From contig NZ_JHYA01000007.1 of the NCBI RefSeq assembly GCF_000621545.1, positions 62,001 to 126,000 of the forward strand: a stretch of DNA of 64,000 nucleotides, in the 5' to 3' direction. Origin of the DNA: Anaerovibrio lipolyticus LB2005. Lineage in GTDB: Bacteria > Bacillota > Negativicutes > Selenomonadales > Selenomonadaceae. The position numbers were made by a program, and so were the translations under genes. Below the pieces are notes generated by a model, which saw only the letters and a list, made by a program, of their open reading frames with translations, made no database searches and was not told the origin of the DNA. Of this stretch, positions 53,882 through 64,000 are shown piece by piece. Position 1 is the first letter of the stretch, and each line of letters starts with the position of its first letter.

Positions 53882-55111
53882 ATGGTAACAGCATTCAGAA
53901 AATGGCAGAGCATTAGCTTGATTCTGCGTATTGTATGTGGTCTGGCTGTGGGCGTTATCTTGGCTCTTTCCTTGCCGGACAATGGTGTGGTTCCAATTTT
54001 TGGTAACCTGTTTGTAGGACTGTTGAAGGGTATTGCCCCTATATTGGTATTCGTTTTGGTAATCAGTGCTTTGGCCAATGCCTCTGGTGACATTGGTGGC
54101 CGCTTCAAAACAGTAGTATTCCTTTACGTAGTAGGAACACTTTTGGCAGCTGCGGCTGCAGTTTGCTTCAGCTTTGCTATGCCTGTGGGGATGGTACTTA
54201 CTGATGCAGCAACCAACACCCCTCCAGGTGGTATTGGGGAGGTTATCAAGACCATCCTTGCCAATATGGTTGCGAATCCTGTTGCAGCATTGATGAATGC
54301 AAACTATGTAGGTATTCTCTGTTGGGCTATAATTTTCGGTATGGGCTTCAAGAAATTGGCCTCTGATGGCACCAGAGAAATGGTGGCAGAGCTTGCTGCT
54401 GTAGTATCCCGTGCCGTAACCTGGATTATTCAGCTGGCTCCATTCGGTATCATGGGCCTGGTTTATTCTGCTGTATCAGAGAACGGTATGTCTATATTCG
54501 TGGATTATGGTATGCTGCTGGTAGTTTTGGTGGGTACCATGTTTATTATGACCTTTATAGTGAATCCGCTGATTGTGTTTATGTTTCTGCGTAAGAACCC
54601 ATATTCTCTGAACTGGAAATGTCTCCGTACCTCCGGTGTGACTGCTTTCTTCACCAGAAGCTCTGCAGCCAACATTCCGGTTAATATGGAGCTGTGCAAG
54701 GAACTTGGATTGGATGAGGATTTTTATTCTGTATCCGTTCCTCTTGGAGCTACCATCAATATGGAGGGGGCTGCTATCACCATTACTGTTATGACTCTGG
54801 CTGTGGCTCATACTCTTGGTATTCAGGTAGATATTCCTACTGCCATTATTCTTTCTGTTTTGGCTACTGTGGGTGCCTGCGGTGCCTCAGGTGTTGCCGG
54901 TGGTTCACTGCTCCTGATTCCTATGGCATGCTCTCTCTTTGGTATCTCCAATGATATTGCCATGCAGGCTGTAGGTGTAGGCTTCATCATTGGCGTAATT
55001 CAGGATTCCTGTGAGACGGCCCTTAATTCTTCCACGGATGCTCTCTTTGCAGCAACTGCGGAATTTAAGGAACGCCTTAATCGTGGTGAGGAAGTAAACA
55101 TGAATTTTTAA
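53882..55111 (+). CDS. sstT: Serine/threonine:sodium symporter SstT
   Basis: A 409-residue member of the dicarboxylate/amino acid:cation symporter family. The segment FTRSSAANIPVNMELCKELGLDE, then GATINMEGAAITITV and CGASGVAGGSLLLIPMA, is diagnostic of SstT, which takes up serine and threonine with Na+. It has the two hairpin loops and about eight membrane helices. ATG 53882 follows AAGGAG; a longer frame from 53822 would begin inside the operator. A strong terminator follows. It stands alone, so its control is probably through the upstream palindrome. Confidence 0.95.
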   Translation: MVTAFRKWQSISLILRIVCGLAVGVILALSLPDNGVVPIFGNLFVGLLKGIAPILVFVLVISALANASGDIGGRFKTVVFLYVVGTLLAAAAAVCFSFAMPVGMVLTDAATNTPPGGIGEVIKTILANMVANPVAALMNANYVGILCWAIIFGMGFKKLASDGTREMVAELAAVVSRAVTWIIQLAPFGIMGLVYSAVSENGMSIFVDYGMLLVVLVGTMFIMTFIVNPLIVFMFLRKNPYSLNWKCLRTSGVTAFFTRSSAANIPVNMELCKELGLDEDFYSVSVPLGATINMEGAAITITVMTLAVAHTLGIQVDIPTAIILSVLATVGACGASGVAGGSLLLIPMACSLFGISNDIAMQAVGVGFIIGVIQDSCETALNSSTDALFAATAEFKERLNRGEEVNMNF

Positions 55112-55147
55112 TGTATAAATTCATTTGAAATTTAATAAGAAAAAAGA

Positions 55148-55183
55148 AGGATTTTCTATCTTGGCGGTAGAAAATCCTTTTTG
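55148..55183 (+). terminator. Intrinsic terminator after sstT
   Basis: AAGGATTTTCTA (55148-55159) pairs with TAGAAAATCCTT (55169-55180), with a T run. Confidence 0.93.
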
Positions 55184-55268
55184 ATTGGAAAAATATTTTC
55201 GAAAGTAAAATGTTATTAAGAATGAAATGAATTATTAAATATATTCGGGTAGGACAGGAGAGGTCATC

Positions 55269-57254
55269 ATGAGTGTTTCAAGTGCAAGTTCTGTGTGGCT
55301 GAGCAGACCAGAAGCCTTTATTAATCCTCAGGAATTCAAGATTTTTTCCGGTGAGGATGATACGGTTAGTTATCTGCTGAACCAGTATATGGATGCAGTG
55401 ATTTACTTCACCTATGACAATGATATTATGCGGTTGGAAATGACAAATGACAAATATGAAGAAAATATTCTTCCCCAGGCTTCTCTTGACAGGGTAGGGG
55501 TTGATGGGCAGTGGCAGTTTTCTGATGATGAGGAAAAGCAGAAATTTAAAAGGCTGTTAAAGCGTGCTGAGAGGAGTAAAAGCTACGAAACAGAGGAAAT
55601 ATGGTTCCGCTCATTTTCTCAGTGTTGTGGTTATCAGGAATGCTGTTTGAACTTCCAGCTTCGTATGGTTGCCAAGCAGGGCAATGAGGTGTTGTACTGT
55701 GCTTTATTGTACAATGACACGGAAATGCAGCACTCCTTTAAGAGCATATCCGACAATGAAGCAAAATTCCGTATGGCAGCAGAGCAGGCCAATATATATG
55801 CATGGGAATATGATATTGCCACCCATGAAATGCGTCCTTGTACCAGATGTATGAGGGATTTGGGATTGCCGCCAGTGGTGGAAAATTATCCTGATCCTGT
55901 TTTTGAAAATGGTATTTTCCCACGGGATTACGAGGATATGTACCGCAACTGGCACGAGAGGCTGGCACAGGGAGAGGCACAAATTCAAGGAGTTATCCCA
56001 TTGACACCTGACAGGATCCCCTTTCATGTTCGCTATATCACGGAATTTGACAAGGATGGAAAGCCTATAAAGGCCTACGGTTCAGCTACCCTTGCTGTTG
56101 ACAACGAAAAGGAGTCACAGCTACGGGAGATAATTTCATCCCTTACCATGAAGTACGCTACTGTATTAAAGGTTGATTTGGATTCAGGTGAAACTGAGGT
56201 GCTTAATGTTGGGCATGATTCCTCAGTTCAGGTTCAGAATCTGTATTATGAAAACAAAACCTTCAGCTTCGAGGATATAAGAGAGGATTATTTGGAGAAT
56301 TATGTGTTTGATGCCGATGTTCCTAAAATGAAGGAATTGTTTTCTCTTGATTCCATAAAGAATATTTTGGCAAACGAGCATGATTTCACCCATAGCTATC
56401 GTATTGTCCGGAAACAAAAGACAGTATATATGCAGTGCCGTCTTTTTAACATGGCTGATCAAAAGAGTGCCATTATCGCTATCCGCAATGTGGATGATGT
56501 GATGAAGCTGAAGATGGAAACTGAGGATAAGCTGAGGCTGGATATTCAGAACTTTAGTGATGATATGGATGTGAATAATGCGGTTATCAATAATATGGGG
56601 GACAATATGTCCGATGTTGTGTACATTCTGGAGCATATTATTGACGGTAAGGAATCATTTAACGCGGAAGATATAAGTAATCTTCGTATGAATTTTGCAC
56701 TTATGGAGGAGCTGGCTCAGGATATTAAGAAGGCCAGCGAGCTAAAGAGTGTAAAGGATAAATCTAAACCTGAAACCTTTGATCTTTATGACATATACAA
56801 ATATGTGAAGACCTTTGCTGAGCCTATAGCTGAAAAGAAAAATATTGGGCTGTATGCTGATGAGAATATCAGCTCCCTTAAGTATTCAGAAGTGGTGGGA
56901 AATATGCTCTATGTGAAGCGTATTCTGTATAACGTAGTGCATAATGCGTTAAAATATAGTCCGGAGGGAACGGAAATTCATTGCTCGGCTGAGGCTAAGG
57001 CTCATGGTGGCAGGATTAACTGCAAGGTAAAAATATCTGATGAAGGAATCGGAATATCACAGGAATTCCAGAATAATATGTTCGATGCCTATACCCAGGA
57101 GAATCGCCAGGTGGACCCTTGGGCCAACGGACAAGGCTTGGGGCTTTATGTGGCAAAGCAGTTGCTGGAAAAAATCGGCGGTACCATAGCAGTATACAGT
57201 GCCGTAGATTTGGGAACCATCGTAACCGTAACCATGTCCTTTGATATTGCGTGA
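55269..57254 (+). CDS. PAS-domain histidine-kinase-like protein without a clear phosphoacceptor
   Basis: A 661-residue protein without membrane segments. PAS-like regions lie at about 35-150, 165-280 and 290-410. Residues 420-500 align with a dimerisation/phosphoacceptor helix pair; the position where HisKA proteins have NMSHDIRTPMNAI reads NMGDNMSDVVYIL (442-454), so the phosphoacceptor His is replaced by Asp445. The ATP-binding domain is intact: N-box HNALKYS with N559, DEGIGIS (591-597) and GQGLGLYVAK (621-630). It may be a pseudokinase, a regulator of another kinase, or phosphorylate differently. No response regulator is adjacent. ATG 55269 follows GGACAGGAGAGG. Confidence 0.87.
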   Translation: MSVSSASSVWLSRPEAFINPQEFKIFSGEDDTVSYLLNQYMDAVIYFTYDNDIMRLEMTNDKYEENILPQASLDRVGVDGQWQFSDDEEKQKFKRLLKRAERSKSYETEEIWFRSFSQCCGYQECCLNFQLRMVAKQGNEVLYCALLYNDTEMQHSFKSISDNEAKFRMAAEQANIYAWEYDIATHEMRPCTRCMRDLGLPPVVENYPDPVFENGIFPRDYEDMYRNWHERLAQGEAQIQGVIPLTPDRIPFHVRYITEFDKDGKPIKAYGSATLAVDNEKESQLREIISSLTMKYATVLKVDLDSGETEVLNVGHDSSVQVQNLYYENKTFSFEDIREDYLENYVFDADVPKMKELFSLDSIKNILANEHDFTHSYRIVRKQKTVYMQCRLFNMADQKSAIIAIRNVDDVMKLKMETEDKLRLDIQNFSDDMDVNNAVINNMGDNMSDVVYILEHIIDGKESFNAEDISNLRMNFALMEELAQDIKKASELKSVKDKSKPETFDLYDIYKYVKTFAEPIAEKKNIGLYADENISSLKYSEVVGNMLYVKRILYNVVHNALKYSPEGTEIHCSAEAKAHGGRINCKVKISDEGIGISQEFQNNMFDAYTQENRQVDPWANGQGLGLYVAKQLLEKIGGTIAVYSAVDLGTIVTVTMSFDIA

Positions 57255-57261
57255 ATAATGG

Positions 57262-57305
57262 GGCAGGAGACAGTAATTCGGTAAGTGGCTGTTTCCTGTC
57301 TTTTT
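57262..57305 (+). terminator. Intrinsic terminator after the kinase-like gene
   Basis: GGCAGGAGACAG (57262-57273) pairs with CTGTTTCCTGTC (57289-57300), including some G-U pairs, followed by TTTTT. Confidence 0.88.
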
Positions 57306-57372
57306 AGTTATTAATAATGATTTTCTTAAAAAAATAGATTTCTTCAGGGTGGCAAAATTTTAATGGATGGAG

Positions 57373-57394
57373 TATAATAACGAGAGTATGTTCT
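57373..57394 (+). promoter_or_regulatory. uvrB -10 box and possible degenerate LexA site
   Basis: TATAAT (57373-57378) is a -10 box without a good -35. Just after it, CGAGAGTATGTTCT (57381-57394) resembles the Firmicutes LexA box CGAAC-N4-GTTCG with three mismatches and an intact right half. uvrB is an SOS gene in many bacteria. Confidence 0.4.
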
Positions 57395-57418
57395 GTTATT
57401 AGTTAGGGAGGTAAGGAA

Positions 57419-59446
57419 ATGGCAGAGGTCCCTAAATTAAATAATATGGATTTTGGTGAGGGAATTCCCTTTAAGGTGGTAGCTCCATTTGAGCCTATGG
57501 GTGACCAAAATCAGGCTATTGAGGATTTGGCCGGAGGTATCGAAAATGGTCAGGAGGCCCAGGTGCTGTTGGGCGCTACTGGTACCGGAAAAACCTTTAC
57601 TATCGCCAAGCTCATTGAAAAGGTGCAGAAGCCTACGCTGGTTATTGCCCATAATAAGACACTGGCGGCCCAGCTGGCCAGCGAGTTTAAGACATTCTTT
57701 CCCGACAATTATGTGGGATACTTTGTCTCCTACTACGACTATTATCAGCCTGAAGCATATATTGCTTCCACTGATACTTACATAGAGAAGGATGCGTCCA
57801 TAAATGATGAAATCGATGAGCTGCGCCATTCTGCCACCTGCTCTCTCTTTGAACGGCGTGATGTTATTATTGTGGCCAGTGTGTCATGTATCTATGGCCT
57901 TGGCTCCCCTGAGAGCTATCACGAAATGGTGCTGTCCCTTCATAAGGGGCAGGAGATAGACAGAAACGATATTCTGCGAAGGCTGGTAAATATGCAGTAT
58001 GACCGCAATGATGTGGTACTGGAGCGTGGCCATTTTCGGGTTCGTGGTGATGTGGTGGAGATTTTCCCGGCTGGCTACAATAACCGCGGGGTACGCATTG
58101 AGATGTTCGGTGACGAGATTGACCGTATTGTGGAATTTGATGTGCTGACGGGAGAAATATTTGGCGAGCGCATTCACTCCATGGTTTTCCCTGCATCCCA
58201 TTATGTAACCCCCAAGGAAGATCTGGAGATTGCCATGGGCACCATCAGGGCAGAGATGGAGGAGCAGGTCAAGTTTTTCAAGGAGCACGACAAGCTCATT
58301 GAGGCCCAGCGCATTGAACAACGCACTAACTATGATTTGGAAATGATACAGGAAATGGGCTATTGCTCGGGTATCGAGAATTATTCCCGTCATCTGACTC
58401 AGCGAGCTCCCGGGGAGGCACCATATACGCTGTTGGATTATTTTCCGGAAGATTTTATGATGGTTATTGATGAGTCCCACGTTACCTTGCCACAGCTCAG
58501 GGCTATGTACGCCGGGGACCGCTCCCGAAAGGAATCCTTGGTGGATAATGGCTTTCGCCTGCCATCTGCCTTTGATAATCGTCCATTAAGATTTGAGGAG
58601 TTTGAGCAGCGAATAAATCAGATTGTTTATGTATCTGCTACTCCTGCCAAGTATGAGCTGTCAGGGGCCCAGCAGGTGGTACAGCAGATTATCCGTCCAA
58701 CGGGGCTCCTTGACCCGGAGGTGGAGGTTCGTCCTTTGGAGGGACAGATTGATGATCTTTTGGGAGAGATAAAGCTCCGTGTAAAGAAGGACCAGCGGGT
58801 GCTGGTAACCACCCTTACCAAAAAGATGGCAGAAAATCTTACGGAGTATTTAAAGGAAACCGGTATCAGAGTAAGATATCTTCACTCGGATATTGCCACC
58901 TTTGAGAGGGCGGAAATTATCCATGATTTGCGTGCCGGCGAATTTGACGTGCTGGTGGGCATTAACCTTCTCCGTGAAGGACTGGATATGCCGGAGGTGT
59001 CCTTGGTGGCTATTTTGGATGCGGACAAGGAAGGCTTTCTCCGTTCAGATACTTCCCTGATTCAGACCATTGGTCGTGCTGCCCGCAATGCCGAAGGCAA
59101 GGTTATTATGTATGCTGATAGAATCACTGATTCCATGAAGCGGGCCATGGATGAAACAGAACGCCGTCGGGAAATTCAGCAGGCCTATAATAAGGAGCAT
59201 GGCATTGTACCAAAAACTATTATCAAGCCTGTAAAAGCACTGATTGAAACCACTCTGGTGGCGGAGACAGCTGCTGCCTATAAAACTGATGATGGTAAGA
59301 AGAAAAAGAAGCTCACTGCCAAGAACAAGGAAGCTCTTATCAAAACCCTTACCAGAGAAATGCAGCAGGCCTCCAGGGCTCTGGAGTTTGAAAAAGCGGC
59401 AGAGCTCCGCGATATGATATGGGAGCTGGAAGGAAAAAATAAGTAA
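57419..59446 (+). CDS. uvrB: Excinuclease ABC subunit B
   Basis: A 675-residue helicase-like DNA damage verification subunit. Walker A is [10 protein letters not shown]; the damage-probing beta-hairpin is [20 protein letters not shown] is the Walker B region; [23 protein letters not shown] and QTIGRAARN are the helicase motifs. The C-terminal UVR motif ([20 protein letters not shown]) binds UvrC. ATG 57419 follows GGGAGGTAAGGAA. First gene of uvrB-uvrA-uvrC. Confidence 0.98.
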   Translation: MAEVPKLNNMDFGEGIPFKVVAPFEPMGDQNQAIEDLAGGIENGQEAQVLLGATGTGKTFTIAKLIEKVQKPTLVIAHNKTLAAQLASEFKTFFPDNYVGYFVSYYDYYQPEAYIASTDTYIEKDASINDEIDELRHSATCSLFERRDVIIVASVSCIYGLGSPESYHEMVLSLHKGQEIDRNDILRRLVNMQYDRNDVVLERGHFRVRGDVVEIFPAGYNNRGVRIEMFGDEIDRIVEFDVLTGEIFGERIHSMVFPASHYVTPKEDLEIAMGTIRAEMEEQVKFFKEHDKLIEAQRIEQRTNYDLEMIQEMGYCSGIENYSRHLTQRAPGEAPYTLLDYFPEDFMMVIDESHVTLPQLRAMYAGDRSRKESLVDNGFRLPSAFDNRPLRFEEFEQRINQIVYVSATPAKYELSGAQQVVQQIIRPTGLLDPEVEVRPLEGQIDDLLGEIKLRVKKDQRVLVTTLTKKMAENLTEYLKETGIRVRYLHSDIATFERAEIIHDLRAGEFDVLVGINLLREGLDMPEVSLVAILDADKEGFLRSDTSLIQTIGRAARNAEGKVIMYADRITDSMKRAMDETERRREIQQAYNKEHGIVPKTIIKPVKALIETTLVAETAAAYKTDDGKKKKKLTAKNKEALIKTLTREMQQASRALEFEKAAELRDMIWELEGKNK

Positions 59447-59473
59447 ATAATAGGATATAGAAGAGGTTTTTAA

Positions 59474-62299
59474 ATGGAAAAATATATCAGAATCAAGGGG
59501 GCAAGAGTCCACAATCTGAAAAATATAAACGTAGATATTCCCCGTGATAAAATGGTAGTAGTTACGGGACTTTCAGGGTCAGGGAAGTCTTCCCTGGCCT
59601 TTGATACGGTGTATGCCGAGGGACAGCGCCGCTATGTGGAGTCACTGTCTTCCTATGCCCGTATGTTTTTGGGACAGATGGACAAGCCGGATGTGGACTA
59701 TATTGAGGGGCTTTCACCGGCTATTTCCATTGACCAGAAGACCACCAGCCGCAATCCCCGTTCTACAGTGGGAACCGTAACGGAAATTTATGATTATATG
59801 CGTCTTCTCTTTGCCAGGGCTGGGCGGCCTCATTGTCCAAAGTGTGGCAAGCCAGTTAATCAGCAGTCCATTGATCAGATGCTGGCCCAGCTGTTGGAGC
59901 TGCCTGAGCGTACTAAGCTGCTGATAATTGCCCAGGTGGTTCGGGGAAAGAAGGGGGAGCATAAAAAGCTGCTGGAGCATATCCGCAAGGAGGGCTATAT
60001 CCGTGTCCGTATTGACGGGGAAATCATGGATGCCAGTGAGGAAATAAATCTGGAGAAAAACAAGAAGCATACTATTGAAGTGGTAGTGGACCGTCTTGTT
60101 ATCCGTGATGAAATTCGTCAGCGTTTGGCGGAGTCCATGGAGGCTGCATTAAAGCTGGGCGAGGGCGTGGCCTATGTTCAGATAGTGGACGGGGAAATGC
60201 TTATGTTCAGCCAGAATTTTGCCTGCATTGACTGTGGTATCAGCTTGCCAGAAATTGCTCCCCGCATGTTCTCCTTCAATAATCCTTTTGGTGCCTGTCC
60301 CGCTTGCAGTGGTCTTGGAAGTCATAGTGAGTTTGATATAGACCTGGTGATGCCGGATACTTCCCTTAGCTTGGCGGAGGGCCTTATTGCACCTCTTACC
60401 AATAATCCAAAATCCTATACCATGTGTCAGATGGGTTCTGTTTGTGAGGCCTATGGGGCTACCCTTGATACACCTTGGGAGGATATGAAGCCTGAGCTTC
60501 AGGAGGAGCTTCTTTATGGAACAGGGGAAAAGAAATATAGCTTCGGCTATGAGAATATGTTTGGTGTGTACAAGATCCATACTGGGCCTTTTGAGGGCGT
60601 AATGCCTCTGCTGGATCGCCGTTATCGGGAGTCGGATTCAGATGCCATGCGGGAGGATTTGGAAAATTACATGACCATTCATAAGTGTCCTGTATGTAAT
60701 GGGGCCCGCTTAAAGCCTGAGTCCCTGTCCGTAACTGTGGGGGAAAGGAATATTCAGCAGGTAACGGAAATGACTGTACGGGATTGCGCCACATTCTTTG
60801 ATAATTTGGAGCTGACTCAGCGGGAGCAGAAAATTGCAGCCCAGATTTTAAAGGAAATCCATGCCCGCTTGGGATTTTTGGTAACAGTTGGTCTTGATTA
60901 TCTTACCCTTTCCAGAGCAGCGGGAACCTTATCTGGAGGAGAGGCTCAGCGTATCCGTCTGGCCACTCAGATAGGCTCCGGTCTTGTTGGGGTGCTGTAT
61001 ATTCTTGATGAGCCAAGTATCGGTCTTCATCAAAGGGACAATGAACGGCTCCTTTCCGCGTTGAAAAACCTACGGGATTTGGGCAATACCCTTCTTATTG
61101 TGGAGCATGACGAGGATACTATGTTTGCAGCGGACCACATTATAGATATTGGTCCTGGAGCCGGGACAAATGGTGGTACAGTGGTGGCCCAGGGTACTGC
61201 CAAGGAAATAATGGCGGTGGATGAATCCGTAACAGGCCAGTATTTAAGCCGTAAAAAGTATATTCCGGTACCACAGGAACGTCGTGAAGGCAATGGCCTT
61301 TTTGTGGAAGTCATTGGGGCCAAGGAAAATAATCTGAAAAATCTTTCGGTTAAGTTTCCGTTGGGTACCTTTATAGTGGTTACTGGAGTTTCTGGCTCTG
61401 GCAAGAGTACCCTTATAAACGAGATACTGTACAAGGGTATTGCGTCAAAGTTGTACCGCACCAAGGGTAAGCCAGGCCAGTTCAAGGAAATCAAAGGGCT
61501 TAAGAATATTGATAAGATTATCAATATAGACCAGTCCCCTATTGGCAGAACACCACGCTCCAATCCAGCCACCTATACTGGGGTCTTTGACATGATACGG
61601 ACCTTGTTCAGCCAGACCACAGAGGCAAAGCTGCGGGGCTACAAGCCAGGGCGCTTCAGTTTCAATGTAAAGGGAGGACGCTGTGAGTCCTGCCGTGGTG
61701 ACGGTATTATAAAGATAGAAATGCACTTTTTACCGGATGTATACGTTCCTTGTGAGGTGTGCAAGGGGGCCCGTTATAATACGGAAACCTTGGAGGTTAA
61801 ATATAAGGGCAAATCCATCTCCGATGTATTGGATATGATAGTGGATGAGGCAGTGGAGTTCTTCAAGAATGTGCCTCGTATTGCCAATAAGCTTCAGATA
61901 ATGCAGGATGTGGGATTAGGTTATGTGAAGCTGGGACAGGCTGCTACTACCCTTTCTGGTGGTGAGGCCCAGCGCGTAAAGCTGGCCACGGAGCTGTCCA
62001 AGCGTTCCACCGGCAAAACTATGTATATATTGGATGAGCCGACCACGGGACTTCATGCAGCGGATATACATAAGCTGCTGGCTATTCTCCAGCGTCTGGT
62101 GGATGGTGGAGACACTGTAGTTGTCATTGAGCATAATCTTGATGTAATAAAATCCGCTGACCATATTATTGATCTTGGACCTGAGGGTGGCGACAAGGGG
62201 GGCACCATTGTAGTTGAGGGCACCCCGGAAAAGGTGGCAAAAACCAAGAAATCCTATACGGGTAAGTTCTTGAAGCCACTGCTGGAGGAAAAGCATTAA
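59474..62299 (+). CDS. uvrA: Excinuclease ABC subunit A
   Basis: A 941-residue damage-recognition ATPase. Two ABC modules: Walker [13 protein letters not shown] near residue 32 and [12 protein letters not shown] near 640; two signature motifs [12 protein letters not shown] and [12 protein letters not shown]. Zinc-binding cysteines are in [26 protein letters not shown] and CEVCKGARY. UvrA2 finds lesions and loads UvrB. The start ATG 59474 follows AGAAGAGG. It begins 27 bases after uvrB. Confidence 0.98.
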   Translation: MEKYIRIKGARVHNLKNINVDIPRDKMVVVTGLSGSGKSSLAFDTVYAEGQRRYVESLSSYARMFLGQMDKPDVDYIEGLSPAISIDQKTTSRNPRSTVGTVTEIYDYMRLLFARAGRPHCPKCGKPVNQQSIDQMLAQLLELPERTKLLIIAQVVRGKKGEHKKLLEHIRKEGYIRVRIDGEIMDASEEINLEKNKKHTIEVVVDRLVIRDEIRQRLAESMEAALKLGEGVAYVQIVDGEMLMFSQNFACIDCGISLPEIAPRMFSFNNPFGACPACSGLGSHSEFDIDLVMPDTSLSLAEGLIAPLTNNPKSYTMCQMGSVCEAYGATLDTPWEDMKPELQEELLYGTGEKKYSFGYENMFGVYKIHTGPFEGVMPLLDRRYRESDSDAMREDLENYMTIHKCPVCNGARLKPESLSVTVGERNIQQVTEMTVRDCATFFDNLELTQREQKIAAQILKEIHARLGFLVTVGLDYLTLSRAAGTLSGGEAQRIRLATQIGSGLVGVLYILDEPSIGLHQRDNERLLSALKNLRDLGNTLLIVEHDEDTMFAADHIIDIGPGAGTNGGTVVAQGTAKEIMAVDESVTGQYLSRKKYIPVPQERREGNGLFVEVIGAKENNLKNLSVKFPLGTFIVVTGVSGSGKSTLINEILYKGIASKLYRTKGKPGQFKEIKGLKNIDKIINIDQSPIGRTPRSNPATYTGVFDMIRTLFSQTTEAKLRGYKPGRFSFNVKGGRCESCRGDGIIKIEMHFLPDVYVPCEVCKGARYNTETLEVKYKGKSISDVLDMIVDEAVEFFKNVPRIANKLQIMQDVGLGYVKLGQAATTLSGGEAQRVKLATELSKRSTGKTMYILDEPTTGLHAADIHKLLAILQRLVDGGDTVVVIEHNLDVIKSADHIIDLGPEGGDKGGTIVVEGTPEKVAKTKKSYTGKFLKPLLEEKH

Positions 62300-62302
62300 A
62301 TC

Positions 62303-62342
62303 AGGTCAGGGGCAGATTGGCTGAAGCCAACTGCCTCTGACC
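62303..62342 (+). other. Long hairpin between uvrA and uvrC
   Basis: GGTCAG-GGCAG-TTGGCT pairs with AGCCAA-CTGCC-CTGACC (62303-62342), with a two-base loop and a few mismatches. The T run is poor (TAATATATAATATT), so it may attenuate or stabilise rather than stop. Confidence 0.6.
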
Positions 62343-62373
62343 TAATATATAATATTACTTTGGAGGTGACAGA

Positions 62374-64000
62374 ATGAACAACACAATAGAGGAAAAGCTG
62401 GTGCTTCTGCCACATTCTCCTGGGGTCTACATCATGAAGGACGCCAAGGGCAAAATAATCTACGTGGGCAAGGCCATCAGCCTTAAAAACCGCGTTACCC
62501 AGTATTTCCGCCAAAACAGCAGTCATTCTGTCAAGGTGAAATCCATGGTGGCCCGTATTGAGGATTTCGAAACCATCCTCACCGGCTCTGAGGTGGAGGC
62601 CCTGATTTTGGAGTGCAATCTTATAAAGAAGCACCGTCCAAAATACAACATTAGTCTAAAGGATGATAAGAATTATCCATATTTAAAGGTTACCACCAAC
62701 GAGGTATTCCCCCGTGTTCATATAACCAGACGGGTGGCACGGGATGGCGCCAAGTATTTTGGCCCGTATACCAATGTTACGGCTCTTCATGAGAGCCTGC
62801 GGCTCTTAAAAAAGCTGTTCCCTTTGCGGAGCTGTCGCCGTATGGATTCAGACCGCCCGTGTCTGGAGCACCACATCAAAAGGTGCTTGGCCCCTTGTGC
62901 TGGGAAAATATCCCCAGAGGAATACAAGCTCATGATAGATGAGGTGTTGCTGTTTCTTGAGGGACGCACGGAGCAGGTGGAATATAACCTTAAGCAACGA
63001 ATGACAGCAGCAGCAGACAATCTGGAATTTGAACGTGCTGCCCGTCTGCGGGACCAGCTTTTGGCAGTGCAGAAGATTTCCGAAAAGCAGCGCATTATTA
63101 CCGGCGTGGGGGATCAGGATGCCATTGGCATGGCCCGTTCAGGTTTGGGCGTTTGTATGCAGATTTTTTACGTCCGTAGTGGTAAAATGGTAGGCAGAGA
63201 TTATTTCCTTCTTGATGGCAGTGAGGAAGAAACAGATGAAGCATTGCTCATAGCCTTTTTGAAGCAGTATTATAATCAGGCCACCTTTATTCCAAGGGAA
63301 ATATTGCTTCCTATGGAAGTGGAGGAGCAGGAGCTACTGGAGCAGTGGCTGGGAGAACAGGCCAAATACAAGGTATCTCTCAATGTGCCCAAGCGGGGTA
63401 CAAAAAGGGATATTGTGGAAATGGCCATTGGCAATGCGGAAAAGGCTCTGGCAGATGAGAGTGCCCGCCTGAAGCAGGCCAATGCCCAGACAGTGGGAGC
63501 TGTTCAGGAGCTGGGAAAATATCTTGGGCTGGTAAATCCTCCAACCCGTATGGAATGCTTCGATATTTCCCACACCCAGGGCTCGGAAACCGTGGCCTCC
63601 ATGGTGGTATTCGAGGATGGGGTGCCGAAAAAATCTGACTATCGTCGCTTTAAGATACGGAGTGCGGAAGGGAAGCCGGATGATTTCAAGTCTATGCGGG
63701 AGGTCACCATGCGCCGTTATGGCAAGGCAGATGCGGAAATGCCGGATCTGATTATCATCGATGGCGGTAAGGGACAACTCAGCTCCGCCTGTGAAATAAT
63801 CCGGGGAGCGGGTCATCTTACGGTTCCCGTGGTAGGCTTGGCCAAGCGTTTTGAGGAGGTTTATCGTGAAGGGGAATCCGACCCGGTGATACTTCCACGC
63901 AGCAGTCAGGCCCTGTATCTTATTCAGCGTATCCGTGATGAGGCCCATCGTTTTGCTATTACTTATCATAGAAAGCTACGAAACAAGCGGAATCTTGTTT
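62374..64000 (+). CDS. uvrC: Excinuclease ABC subunit C, N-terminal 542 codons (partial)
   Basis: Open from ATG 62374 (behind TTTGGAGGTGAC) to the window edge, 542 codons. The GIY-YIG nuclease domain starts with LPHSPGVYIMKDAKGKIIYVGKA; the Cys-rich RRMDSDRPCLEHHIKRCLAPC, the UVR motif (DNLEFERAARLRDQL) and the RNase-H-like endonuclease start (ECFDISHTQGSETVASMVVFEDG, IIDGGKGQL) follow. The C-terminal helix-hairpin-helix lies outside the window. It makes the 3' and 5' incisions in nucleotide excision repair. It is the last gene of the uvrB-uvrA-uvrC run. Confidence 0.96.
   Translation, partial: MNNTIEEKLVLLPHSPGVYIMKDAKGKIIYVGKAISLKNRVTQYFRQNSSHSVKVKSMVARIEDFETILTGSEVEALILECNLIKKHRPKYNISLKDDKNYPYLKVTTNEVFPRVHITRRVARDGAKYFGPYTNVTALHESLRLLKKLFPLRSCRRMDSDRPCLEHHIKRCLAPCAGKISPEEYKLMIDEVLLFLEGRTEQVEYNLKQRMTAAADNLEFERAARLRDQLLAVQKISEKQRIITGVGDQDAIGMARSGLGVCMQIFYVRSGKMVGRDYFLLDGSEEETDEALLIAFLKQYYNQATFIPREILLPMEVEEQELLEQWLGEQAKYKVSLNVPKRGTKRDIVEMAIGNAEKALADESARLKQANAQTVGAVQELGKYLGLVNPPTRMECFDISHTQGSETVASMVVFEDGVPKKSDYRRFKIRSAEGKPDDFKSMREVTMRRYGKADAEMPDLIIIDGGKGQLSSACEIIRGAGHLTVPVVGLAKRFEEVYREGESDPVILPRSSQALYLIQRIRDEAHRFAITYHRKLRNKRNLV

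Overview
The window reads as a chromosomal segment of a low-to-mid GC anaerobe of the Firmicutes, most probably a Selenomonadaceae-type Negativicute (Selenomonas or Anaerovibrio relatives). This is inferred from gene content and protein style. Gram-positive-type features are hrcA-grpE-dnaK-dnaJ-prmA-rsmE-mtaB behind a CIRCE operator, a T-box leader, and a single-chain PurL of about 1260 residues. They sit beside an energy-conserving nuo operon, a TAXI-type TRAP transporter, and several exported LPP20/FlgT_N-like proteins that suit a diderm envelope. Glycerol metabolism is prominent. No rRNA, tRNA, CRISPR array, phage or insertion sequence was seen. Nearly all the DNA is ordinary, tightly packed coding sequence.

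Layout. 1-3.3 kb: end of a nuo operon (nuoL end, nuoM, nuoN). 3.6-6.5 kb: a ComFB-family gene; on the minus strand a T-box-controlled Lrp/AsnC regulator plus PLP aminotransferase; a YhcH-family gene. 6.6-10.4 kb: purL. 10.4-15.5 kb: an unexplained 0.5-kb gap, then glpK, glpF and dhaK-dhaL-dhaM, which bring glycerol in and phosphorylate glycerol or dihydroxyacetone. 15.7-18.6 kb: an EamA exporter, a divergent FtsZ homologue and tcdA. 18.8-22.2 kb: TAXI-TRAP solute transporter with a DUF1850 protein. 22.4-28.9 kb: a PAS-GGDEF-EAL protein, queF, comEA, comEC and holA. 28.9-32.6 kb: rpsT (minus strand), lepA, hemW.

32.7-41.4 kb: the heat-shock operon continuing into translation and RNA-modification genes (prmA, rsmE, mtaB, a HIT protein, rpsU). 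41.6-47.9 kb: a block of exported proteins of poorly known function with sfsA embedded, including at least three LPP20/FlgT_N-like proteins, then a BsuPI-domain protein on the minus strand. 48.2-53.7 kb: HD phosphohydrolase, glnS, a small unknown gene, leuS. 53.9-57.3 kb: sstT behind an operator-like palindrome, and a PAS-kinase-like protein that seems to lack its phosphoacceptor histidine. 57.4-64 kb: uvrB, uvrA and the start of uvrC, cut by the window edge.

Points most worth a second look: the divergent FtsZ with an altered tubulin signature; the exported LPP20/FlgT_N-like cluster; the T-box with a probable alanine (GCU) specifier over a regulator-aminotransferase pair; the histidine-less kinase; the non-canonical NPA boxes in GlpF; and the apparent non-AUG start of dhaL. 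Many gene starts were moved from the longest reading frame to an internal start codon with a proper Shine-Dalgarno sequence; these choices are stated per gene.
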